A stretch of DNA of 9,475 nt from Archangium sp. (GTDB lineage: Bacteria > Myxococcota > Myxococcia > Myxococcales > Myxococcaceae), in NCBI GenBank assembly GCA_016793585.1, contig JAEUJR010000448.1, positions 1 to 9,475 on the forward strand, written 5' to 3'. Both the position numbers and the translations under genes were made by a program. Below the pieces are notes generated by a model, which saw only the letters and a program-made list of their open reading frames with translations, was not told the DNA's origin and did not search any database. Each line of letters starts with the position of its first letter. Within the stretch, counting starts at the first letter, position 1. This document shows positions 1 through 5,563 of this stretch, piece after piece.

Positions 1-699
1 GAAGGTGACCTTCTCGTCGACGAGCAGGCCCTCGACCTGGTGGAACATGGGCGTGTGCGTCTGATCGCTGTCCTTGCGGTACACGCGGCCCGGCATCACG
101 CCACGCAGCGGAGGCTTGTGCGCGAGCATGGTGCGAATCTGCACGGGTGACGTGTGCGTGCGCAGCACCACGGGGCCGACGCCCTTCGGCAGCCAGGTGG
201 CATCGACGTAGAAGGTGTCTTGCATGTCGCGCGCGGGGTGATCGGCCGGCACGTTGAGCGCCTCGAAGTTGTACCAGTCGAGCTCGATCTCGGGCCCCGA
301 GTAGACCTCGAAGCCCAGGCGCGAGAACACGCGCACGATGTCTTCGAGCGTCTGGGAGACGGGATGCCGACGGCCGAACTGCGCGGCGCGGCCTGGCAAC
401 GTCACGTCGAGCTTCGGGCCCTTGAGCTCTTCTTCGAGCGCGGCGTCTTCGAGGCGGGTCTGCGCGGCGGCGAGCAGCTGCTCGATCTCGCCCTTCACCT
501 TGTTCGCGATCTCACCGACGGCCTTGCGCTCGTCGGGAGCCAGCTTGCCCATCGACCCGAGCACCGCGGCGAGCTCGCCCTTCTTTCCGAGGAAGCGCCC
601 TTTCAGCGCTTCGAGTTGCTGCGCGTTCTGGGCATTCGAGATGTCGGTACGAGCGGCCTCGGCCAGCGCCTTCAAGCGGTCTTGCATGTCGTCGGGCAT
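1..699 (-). CDS. pheS: Phenylalanine--tRNA ligase alpha subunit (partial, 3' end outside window)
   Basis: PheS charges tRNA-Phe with phenylalanine in the cytoplasm as the catalytic half of the alpha2beta2 enzyme. The first 233 residues are visible; the usual length is about 330-350. Residues 1 to about 75 are the Ala/Leu/Lys-rich N-terminal tRNA-binding coiled coil. The class II core then begins with a YNFEALNVP and HPARD segment near residues 143-157, a THTSPVQIR stretch, and motif 2 (R205 to G224: GRVYRKDSDQTH then FHQVEG). Motif 3 and the C-terminus lie beyond position 1. The start is the ATG at 699-697, preceded by no strong ribosome site; the next in-frame ATG (687-685) would remove only four residues. 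It is the last visible gene of infC-rpmI-rplT-pheS, the standard order, and pheT is expected next. Identification is firm. Confidence 0.97.
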   Translation of the reverse strand, partial: MPDDMQDRLKALAEAARTDISNAQNAQQLEALKGRFLGKKGELAAVLGSMGKLAPDERKAVGEIANKVKGEIEQLLAAAQTRLEDAALEEELKGPKLDVTLPGRAAQFGRRHPVSQTLEDIVRVFSRLGFEVYSGPEIELDWYNFEALNVPADHPARDMQDTFYVDATWLPKGVGPVVLRTHTSPVQIRTMLAHKPPLRGVMPGRVYRKDSDQTHTPMFHQVEGLLVDEKVTF

Positions 700-747
700 T
701 ACCCGAAATGACGCGTCGCCTCTACGTCACTGACCTTCAGAAACGAC

Positions 748-782
748 TCGGGGCCGCCCCTCCAGTGGAGAAGCAGCCCCGA
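748..782 (-). promoter_or_regulatory. Stem-loop in the rplT-pheS spacer
   Basis: The 104-bp spacer between rplT and pheS contains a perfect 7-bp inverted repeat (TCGGGGC at 748-754, GCCCCGA at 776-782). It encloses a smaller 4-bp stem (760-763 with 767-770). In the transcribed direction the stem is followed by a sequence without a U-run, so it is not a textbook intrinsic terminator. In Escherichia coli this same position precedes an attenuator for pheST, so a regulatory or processing role is conceivable. I see no Phe-rich leader peptide with a good start codon here, and the role is inference only. Confidence 0.35.
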
Positions 783-803
783 ACGAACCGCGAAGACCGA
801 AAC

Positions 804-1148
804 TCAGGCCTTCGCGAGCGCGGCGACGGCGTTGAAGCCGGCGGGATCGTGAACCGCGAGGTCCGCGAGGATCTTGCGGTCGATGGCAACCTTGGCCTTG
901 TTGAGGCCGTCGATCAGCCGCGAGTACGAGAGACCCGTGAGACGAGCCGCGGCGTTGATGCGAACGATCCACAGGCTGCGGAAGTCGCGCTTCTTGCGAG
1001 CACGGTCACGCGAGGCGTAGTCGAGCGCGCGCTCGACGGCCTGGTTCGCGCGCTTGTAGCAGTTCTTGCGGCGGCCCCGGAAACCCTTGGCGAGCTTCAG
1101 GATTGAATTGCGGCGACGACGCGCCTTGACGCCTTTCTTGACGCGCAT
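804..1148 (-). CDS. rplT: 50S ribosomal protein L20
   Basis: L20 binds 23S rRNA early in large-subunit assembly and in several bacteria represses its own operon. The 114-residue product has the family length (about 115-120). It begins with the basic extended tail ([13 protein letters not shown], then [12 protein letters not shown]), followed by the globular part with [22 protein letters not shown] and [11 protein letters not shown]. The ATG at 1148-1146 lies 3 bases after the rpmI stop, and a GGAG about 12 bases upstream sits within the end of rpmI, so the two are probably translationally coupled. It is flanked by rpmI and pheS as in most bacteria. Nothing is unusual in the protein. Confidence 0.98.
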   Translation of the reverse strand: MRVKKGVKARRRRNSILKLAKGFRGRRKNCYKRANQAVERALDYASRDRARKKRDFRSLWIVRINAAARLTGLSYSRLIDGLNKAKVAIDRKILADLAVHDPAGFNAVAALAKA

Positions 1149-1151
1149 GAC

Positions 1152-1361
1152 TCAGTTCGCTCCGTAGGGGAAAAGTTCTTTGACGACCTTCTTCGCGTCC
1201 ATGTCGCGGAGAAGACCGGTGCCGCGGTTGCGGCGGCGCTGGTCCATCGACTTGGCGTGGGTGAACAGGTGCTTGCCGAACGCCTTGGCGTGCTTCACCT
1301 TGCCAGACTTCTTCACGTGGAGGCGCTTCTTCGCCCCACTGCGGGTCTTCAACTTGGGCAT
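1152..1361 (-). CDS. rpmI: 50S ribosomal protein L35
   Basis: L35 is a small basic structural protein of the large ribosomal subunit. The 69-residue product starts MPKLKTRSGAKKR and shows the family pattern (GKVKHAKAFGKHL, then DQRRRNRG and VKELFPY at the end), close to the usual 64-67 residues. The ATG at 1361-1359 is chosen because AAGGAA lies about 8 bases upstream and because MPKLKT is the conserved family N-terminus. The reading frame stays open upstream to 1616, but that would run through infC and add an unrelated sequence. The gene sits between infC and rplT. Confidence 0.98.
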   Translation of the reverse strand: MPKLKTRSGAKKRLHVKKSGKVKHAKAFGKHLFTHAKSMDQRRRNRGTGLLRDMDAKKVVKELFPYGAN

Positions 1362-1379
1362 GACGAGATTCCTTGAACT

Positions 1380-1415
1380 CCGGAAAAGGACGGCGGCACT
1401 ACCGCCAACCTCCGG
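1380..1415 (-). promoter_or_regulatory. Nested inverted repeat in the infC-rpmI spacer
   Basis: The 73-bp spacer between infC and rpmI can fold as two nested 5-bp stems: CCGGA (1380-1384) with TCCGG (1411-1415), and inside it GGCGG (1392-1396) with CCGCC (1402-1406). The rpmI ribosome site lies a few bases downstream. L20 is known in other bacteria to bind structured RNA ahead of rpmI or infC and repress translation, so this is a candidate site. Both stems are short and the region is GC-rich, so chance is a real possibility. Confidence 0.22.
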
Positions 1416-1434
1416 GGCTGTCAACTGGTGAAGC

Positions 1435-2142
1435 TCAGGCCTTCGGAGCCGAGGGTGGCGGCGCCTCGACGGTGGCTGCAGGCGGCGGAGCGACCATCGG
1501 CGCTTCGGCGGCGTCTTCGTCGGGACCGGTGCGGGGAGCAGACGGCGAGACGCCCTTGCGCTCGGCCTTCTCCTTCTCGGACTCGATGAGGGCCTGGCGG
1601 TGCAGATCGCGGGCACGCTGAGCGATCTTCGGGTTGGGGCCGAGGACGATGAACATCGTCTTGCCCTCGAGGCGCACCTGCTGATCGACGACCGCGATGT
1701 CTTTCGTGTCGGTCATCACGTCGTCGAGAATGGCAGTGCCGAGCTCGCGGTGGGTGATCTCGCGGCCACGGAACATGATCGTGATCTTGGCCTTGTTGCC
1801 CTCTTCGATGAACTCACGAACGTGACGCAGCTTGGTCTCGTAGTCGTGCTCTTCGGTCTTCGGGCGAAGCTTCACTTCCTTCACCTTCACCACGACCTGC
1901 TTCTTCTTGGCCTCGTTGGCCTTCTTCTTCTCTTCGTACTTGAAGCGGCCGTAGTCCATGATCTTGCAGACCGGAGGACGGGCCATCGGGTTGACTTCAA
2001 CGAGGTTCAAGCCTTCGGCCTGAGCGCGCGCCAGCGCCTGGTCGGTCGGCATCACGCCGAGCTGTTCACCCTGTGATCCGACGACTCGGACTTCACGGGC
2101 TTTGATGCGGCGGTCGGTTCTCTGGTCGCGTGCGGTAGCGAT
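1435..2142 (-). CDS. infC: Translation initiation factor IF-3 with C-terminal extension, AUC start
   Basis: IF3 binds the 30S subunit, prevents premature 50S joining and checks start-codon choice. Reading from an ATC at 2142-2140 gives 235 residues beginning [M]ATARDQRTDRRIKAREVRVVG. This is the conserved IF3 N-terminus, which would be lost at the later GTG (2055) or ATG (2052). A GGAG lies 8 bases upstream of the ATC, and no ATG, GTG or TTG gives this N-terminus. The N-domain ends near the linker helix (KIMDYGRFKYEEKKK, about 60-74). The C-domain carries VKLRPKTEEHDY, FRGREITHRE and the IVLGPNPK end. Residues about 174-235 are an extra Ala/Pro/Glu-rich low-complexity tail that E. coli IF3 (180 residues) lacks but Myxococcus xanthus Dsg has. 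A rare start codon on infC is a known self-regulation device, because IF3 discriminates against it. First gene of the operon. Confidence 0.96.
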   Translation of the reverse strand: MATARDQRTDRRIKAREVRVVGSQGEQLGVMPTDQALARAQAEGLNLVEVNPMARPPVCKIMDYGRFKYEEKKKANEAKKKQVVVKVKEVKLRPKTEEHDYETKLRHVREFIEEGNKAKITIMFRGREITHRELGTAILDDVMTDTKDIAVVDQQVRLEGKTMFIVLGPNPKIAQRARDLHRQALIESEKEKAERKGVSPSAPRTGPDEDAAEAPMVAPPPAATVEAPPPSAPKA

Positions 2143-2154
2143 GGCACTGTCTCC
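2140..2154 (-). promoter_or_regulatory. infC ribosome binding site and noncanonical AUC start
   Basis: On the minus strand the sequence reads CGGAGA, then an 8-base spacer after the GGAG, then ATC. The codons following the ATC give the conserved IF3 N-terminus. This is the only well-placed Shine-Dalgarno site ahead of the family N-terminus, so it decides the start. Confidence 0.75.
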
Positions 2155-2335
2155 GAAGCAAGTGGGTACGGCGTTACGGCGCGCGCTTCATCAGCGATCG
2201 ACCCCCCGAAGTCAAGAATGCCCAGCCGTTCCATCACCTCACAGCGGCTGTTCGCGTGGTGGCCCTTGTCGAACCGATGAAACACGCATCATTCTTCGAG
2301 TTGTTCGAACACCGGGTACCGGCATCGGGGGCAGT
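2143..2335. promoter_or_regulatory. Divergent intergenic region between infC and spoVG
   Basis: This 193-bp stretch separates the two divergent operons and should hold both promoters. On the minus strand a TTGACT (2215-2210) is a near-consensus -35 for infC, but the hexamer 17 bases further on (GATGAA) is a poor -10. On the plus strand a TTGTCG (2266-2271) is a weak -35 candidate for spoVG. No convincing coding sequence is seen; the apparent reading frames here are upstream extensions of infC and spoVG frames. Promoter assignments are tentative. Confidence 0.4.
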
Positions 2336-2647
2336 ATGGACATCACCGACGTGAAGATCTTCCCGGTCGAGGAAGACAAGCTGCGCGCGTACGTCACCAT
2401 CACCCTCGACGGCTGTTTCGTCGTCAGAGACCTCAAGGTGATCAGCGGCGCAGCGGGCTTGTTCGTCGCGATGCCCGCCAAGAAACGAAAAGACGGCACC
2501 TACAAAGACATCGCGCACCCGCTGAACGCCGAGACCCGGGAGCGCTTCGAGAAGATCGTGCTCGCCGAGTACGAGAAGGTGACGAACCCGACGGGCAGGC
2601 CGGGGTCGAGCGCGCCAGCCGCCGAGGCGTACGCCGACCCCGATTGA
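2336..2647 (+). CDS. spoVG: SpoVG family RNA/DNA-binding regulator
   Basis: SpoVG proteins are small nucleic-acid-binding regulators, first known for effects on septation and sporulation in Bacillus and later for RNA and DNA binding in Borrelia, Listeria and Staphylococcus. The 103-residue product begins MDITDVKIFPVEEDKLRAYV and continues with TITLDGCFVVRDLKVI, then GLFVAMPAKKRKDGTYKDI and AHPLNAETRERFE. This matches the whole conserved core, including the MPxxKxxDGxYxDIxHP segment. The C-terminal 20 or so residues are a non-conserved Pro/Ala/Ser tail. GGGGG a few bases before the ATG serves as ribosome site. The gene lies 62 bp ahead of prs in the same direction. In Bacillus the order is spoVG-glmU-prs, so the association is conserved though glmU is absent. 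Its role in this organism cannot be told from sequence. Confidence 0.95.
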   Translation: MDITDVKIFPVEEDKLRAYVTITLDGCFVVRDLKVISGAAGLFVAMPAKKRKDGTYKDIAHPLNAETRERFEKIVLAEYEKVTNPTGRPGSSAPAAEAYADPD

Positions 2648-2709
2648 TCCATCGCGTGATCGTCGCGCCCACATTGAAGCCGTCAAAGTGATCGGGTACT
2701 CCGCGCGTC

Positions 2710-3663
2710 ATGCCCGTCAGTCACGACTTCAAGGTCTTCTCCGGTAACTCGAACCGTGCGCTGGCCGATCGCATCTGCGAGTACCTCAAGCGCCCGCTCT
2801 CGAAGTGCGACGTGAACCGCTTCAGCGACGGCGAGATTCAGGTCGAGATCGGCGAGAACGTGCGTGGCTTCGACTCCTTCGTGATCCAGTCGACCTGCCC
2901 GCCGGTGAACGATCACATCATGGAGCTGCTGATCATGTGCGACGCGCTCAAGCGCGCGAGCGCGGCGTCGATCACGGCGGTGGTGCCCTACTACGGCTAC
3001 GCGAGGCAGGACCGCAAAGTGGCGGCGCGCACGCCCATCACCGCGAAGCTGGTGGCCGATCTCTTCGAGACCGCCGGCGTCACGCGCGTCGTCTCGATGG
3101 ACATGCACGCGGGGCAGATTCAGGGGTTCTTCAACATTCCCACCGATCACCTCTACGCGTCGCCGGTGTTCCTCGACGATCTGCGCAAGAAGTTCCCCAA
3201 CACCGACGAGCTGGTGATCGTGTCGCCCGACGCGGGTGGTGTCGAGCGGGCGCGCGCGTACTCGAAGCGCCTCAACTGCCCGCTGGCGATCATCGACAAG
3301 CGCCGCCCACGCCCGAACGCGTCGGAGGTGATGAACCTGATCGGCGACGTGAAGGGCCGCGACGCGATCATCGTCGACGACATCATCGACACGGGCGGCA
3401 CGCTCACGCAGGGCGCTGCGGCGCTTCGTGAGAAGGGCGCGCGCCGCGTCTACGCGTACATCGTGCACCCGATTCTCTCGGGCCCCGCGATCTCGCGCGT
3501 GAACGAGTCGGCGCTCGAAGAGCTGGTGGTGGCCGACACGGTGCCGCTGTCGAAGTCGGCGCAGTCGTGCTCGAAGATTCGCGCGGTCGGCTCGGAGCGC
3601 CTCTTCGGTGAGGCCATCGCCCGCATCTATCGCGCCGAGTCGCTGTCGAGCCTCTTCGTCTGA
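2710..3663 (+). CDS. prs: Ribose-phosphate pyrophosphokinase (PRPP synthetase)
   Basis: Prs makes PRPP from ribose 5-phosphate and ATP, feeding purine, pyrimidine, NAD, His and Trp synthesis. The 317-residue product has the class I length. Visible motifs are FSGNSNRALA (10-19), RFSDGEIQVEI (37-47), YYGYARQDRK (94-103, ATP-binding), DMHAGQIQGFF (131-141), SPDAGGVERAR (172-182), the catalytic-loop DKRRPRPN (196-203) and the PRPP-binding VDDIIDTGGTLT (222-233). It is therefore predicted fully active. The ATG is preceded by only a weak ribosome site, but the following residues align with the family start. It lies downstream of spoVG and overlaps the next gene by the bases CTGA if that gene starts at its CTG. 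The rplY and pth genes often found after prs are not here. Confidence 0.98.
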   Translation: MPVSHDFKVFSGNSNRALADRICEYLKRPLSKCDVNRFSDGEIQVEIGENVRGFDSFVIQSTCPPVNDHIMELLIMCDALKRASAASITAVVPYYGYARQDRKVAARTPITAKLVADLFETAGVTRVVSMDMHAGQIQGFFNIPTDHLYASPVFLDDLRKKFPNTDELVIVSPDAGGVERARAYSKRLNCPLAIIDKRRPRPNASEVMNLIGDVKGRDAIIVDDIIDTGGTLTQGAAALREKGARRVYAYIVHPILSGPAISRVNESALEELVVADTVPLSKSAQSCSKIRAVGSERLFGEAIARIYRAESLSSLFV

Positions 3664-4004
3664 GAGCGCTGCTCCCGCTGCTGCTGGTGCTGGCTTGCGT
3701 TCCAAAGCGCGAGTCACCGTGGGCGTACGCCAAAGGTGGCACCTGCTCGCAACCGGCGATGCCTGCAGGCGCGATTCCCGACCTGCTTCGCGCCTGCCGA
3801 TTCGACGAAGAGTGTCTGAAGGTCGCGACCGACGGCTGCTGCTCACGTCACGTCGGCGTGGTGCGCGCGGAGTTTCTGGCGTGCGTGATGCCCGCGACGG
3901 GCGGCGTGAACTGCGATCAGCTCTGCGACGGCGTGGCGGTGACTCCGGCGAACGCGCTCACGCTCACCGCCGTCTGCGTCAAGGGCCGCTGCGAGCTGCG
4001 CTGA
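3660..4004 (+). CDS. Small Cys-rich lipoprotein, probable CTG start
   Basis: Function not recognised. From the CTG at 3660 the product is 114 residues and opens [M]RALLPLLLVLAC, a short lipoprotein signal with a lipobox (VLAC, Cys13). The mature part is Cys-rich (RACRFDEECLKV, DGCCSRHV, VNCDQLCDG, VCVKGRCELR) and resembles small envelope lipoproteins of myxobacteria. The only canonical start in frame is a GTG at 3687, which leaves MLACVPKR and destroys the signal. The frame is closed by a TGA at 3609, and no ATG, GTG or TTG lies between that and 3687. The CTG overlaps the prs TGA (CTGA), which suggests translational coupling; no good Shine-Dalgarno site is seen. It is followed 40 bp later by the GH1 gene. 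Existence of the gene is likely, the exact start is less sure. Confidence 0.72.
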   Translation: MRALLPLLLVLACVPKRESPWAYAKGGTCSQPAMPAGAIPDLLRACRFDEECLKVATDGCCSRHVGVVRAEFLACVMPATGGVNCDQLCDGVAVTPANALTLTAVCVKGRCELR

Positions 4005-4044
4005 CGCACTTCCACTCGGGGGCCGGCTCGGTGAAGGTCACGCC

Positions 4045-5559
4045 ATGCGACCGCTGCTGACGAGCCTCGTGCTCTGCCTCTCGTGCACGCCTGCGCCGAA
4101 GCCGTTCCCCGATGGGTTTCTCTTCGGCGCCTCGATCGCCGGCTTTCAGGTCGACATGGGCTGCCCCACCCTGCCTGCCGAGCAGTGTGAAGATCGCAAG
4201 AGCGACTGGTACCAGCTGATCACCGGGAAGGCGCAGCTCAGCCCGGCGGTCGCGTCGAACTTCACGTGGGACCCACCGTCGTCGGCGCCGGGCCACTGGG
4301 AACTGTACGAGCAGGACTTCGGGCGCGCGAAGGACGAGCTCGGCCTGTCAGGCATGCGGCTGTCGCTCGAGTGGAGCCGCATCTTCCCGAACGCGACCGA
4401 CGGGCTCGAGGGCGCGCAGCTCGCGGCGGCAGCGAACGCCGAGGCGATCGCGCGCTACCACGCGATGTTCGCGTCGCTCAAGACGAAGGGCATCACGCCG
4501 CTGGTGACGCTCAATCACTACACGCTGCCGGTGTGGATTCACGACGGCCTCGCCTGTCACCAGAACCTGAGCACCTGCACGAACCGCGGCTGGCTCGACA
4601 AGGCACGCCTGCACCGTGAGATCGCCAGGTACGCCGGCTTCGTCGCGAAGGAGTTCGGCGGCGAGGTCGATCTCTGGGCGACGTTGAACGAGCCCTTCGC
4701 GGTGGTGATTCCCGGCTACCTGCAACCGGGCAAGGACCGGGTGAACCCTCCCGCCGTGTCGCTGAAGTTCGAAGAGGCGCGGTCGGTCGCCATCGCGATG
4801 ATCGAAGGCCACGCGCGCATGTACGACGCGGTGAAGCAGAACGATCTCGCCGATGCCGACGGCAACGGGAAGCCGGCCGAGATCGGCATCGTGTACCCGA
4901 TCGCGCCGGCGCTGCCGAAGAACCCCGAGAGCGCGCTCGACAAACGCGGCGCCGAGAACGTCTTCTATTTGAACAACCAGCTCTTCCTCGACGGCGTCAT
5001 CAACGGAACGATGGACGCGAACATCGACGGGAAACCCGACGGCCCTCCGCGCGACGATCTCGTCGGCCGTTGCGACTGGCTGGGCATCAACTACTACTCC
5101 CGCGCGAAGGTGGTGGGCACCGAGACGCCCAGCTTCGCGCAGTTCTCGGTGCTGTCGACGTTCGACCCGTTCTCGCTCGAGCTGTGGGACGACACGCCGC
5201 AGGGCATCTTCGACGCGATCACCTGGGCGAAGGGCCGCTACGGCAAGCCGATCTACATCACCGAGACCGGCACCGACGCCGCGCCCGACGCCGAGCGAAC
5301 CGCGAGCTGGCTCGTGCGCTACCTCGCGATGACGCAGAAGGCGATTCACGCGGGCGCCGACGTGCGCGGCTTCTTCTTCTGGTCGCTGCTCGACAACTAC
5401 GAGTGGAACCACGGCATGGCGATGAAGTTCGGGCTGTACGCGGTCGGCACCGACGCCCAGAAGACGCGCACGCCGCGTTCAGCCGTGAGCGCGTATCGAC
5501 AGATCACGAAAGCTCGCGACCTGCCGGCCGCGCTGAAGCAGCAGTACGGCGCCGAGTGA
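4045..5559 (+). CDS. Glycoside hydrolase family 1 lipoprotein (archaeal LacS-like beta-glycosidase)
   Basis: GH1 enzymes are retaining beta-glycosidases that cleave terminal beta-glucose, galactose or related sugars. The 504-residue product begins with a lipoprotein signal (MRPLLTSLVLCLSC, lipobox Cys14), so it should be anchored in the envelope; most GH1 enzymes are cytoplasmic. The barrel shows FPDGFLFGASIAGFQVDMG (21-39), LSLEWSRIFPN (106-116), acid/base Glu216 in TLNEPF, DWLGINYYSRAKV (344-356), nucleophile Glu407 in YITETG and SLLDNYEWNHG (447-457). The AGFQxxMG plus SDWY opening matches archaeal enzymes such as Sulfolobus LacS rather than the EGA type of most bacterial ones. The usual TENG is TETG here. 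Two Asp-rich segments (DADGNGKPA, 270-278; DANIDGKPDG, 324-333) look like calcium loops. GAAGG lies 7-8 bases before the ATG. The natural substrate is unknown. Confidence 0.93.
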   Translation: MRPLLTSLVLCLSCTPAPKPFPDGFLFGASIAGFQVDMGCPTLPAEQCEDRKSDWYQLITGKAQLSPAVASNFTWDPPSSAPGHWELYEQDFGRAKDELGLSGMRLSLEWSRIFPNATDGLEGAQLAAAANAEAIARYHAMFASLKTKGITPLVTLNHYTLPVWIHDGLACHQNLSTCTNRGWLDKARLHREIARYAGFVAKEFGGEVDLWATLNEPFAVVIPGYLQPGKDRVNPPAVSLKFEEARSVAIAMIEGHARMYDAVKQNDLADADGNGKPAEIGIVYPIAPALPKNPESALDKRGAENVFYLNNQLFLDGVINGTMDANIDGKPDGPPRDDLVGRCDWLGINYYSRAKVVGTETPSFAQFSVLSTFDPFSLELWDDTPQGIFDAITWAKGRYGKPIYITETGTDAAPDAERTASWLVRYLAMTQKAIHAGADVRGFFFWSLLDNYEWNHGMAMKFGLYAVGTDAQKTRTPRSAVSAYRQITKARDLPAALKQQYGAE

Positions 5560-5563
5560 CGAG

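Noticed and set aside
700..803. Phe-rich leader peptide for pheS attenuation
   Set aside because: A few Phe codons occur in one frame but are scattered, with no start codon and ribosome site, so a pheM-like leader is not supported.
154..1106. Plus-strand open frames opposite pheS and rplT
   Set aside because: Shadows of conserved minus-strand genes; no recognisable protein.
1362..1616. Longer N-terminus for rpmI
   Set aside because: The open frame continues upstream but overlaps infC, is Arg/Pro-rich, and the canonical L35 start with a ribosome site is at 1361.
2683..3846. 387-codon minus-strand open frame over prs
   Set aside because: It is antisense to an unmistakable prs gene, has Arg/Val/His-rich composition typical of shadow frames in GC-rich DNA, and resembles no family.
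4348..5412. 354-codon minus-strand open frame over the GH1 gene
   Set aside because: Antisense shadow of the GH1 barrel with no domain or start signal.
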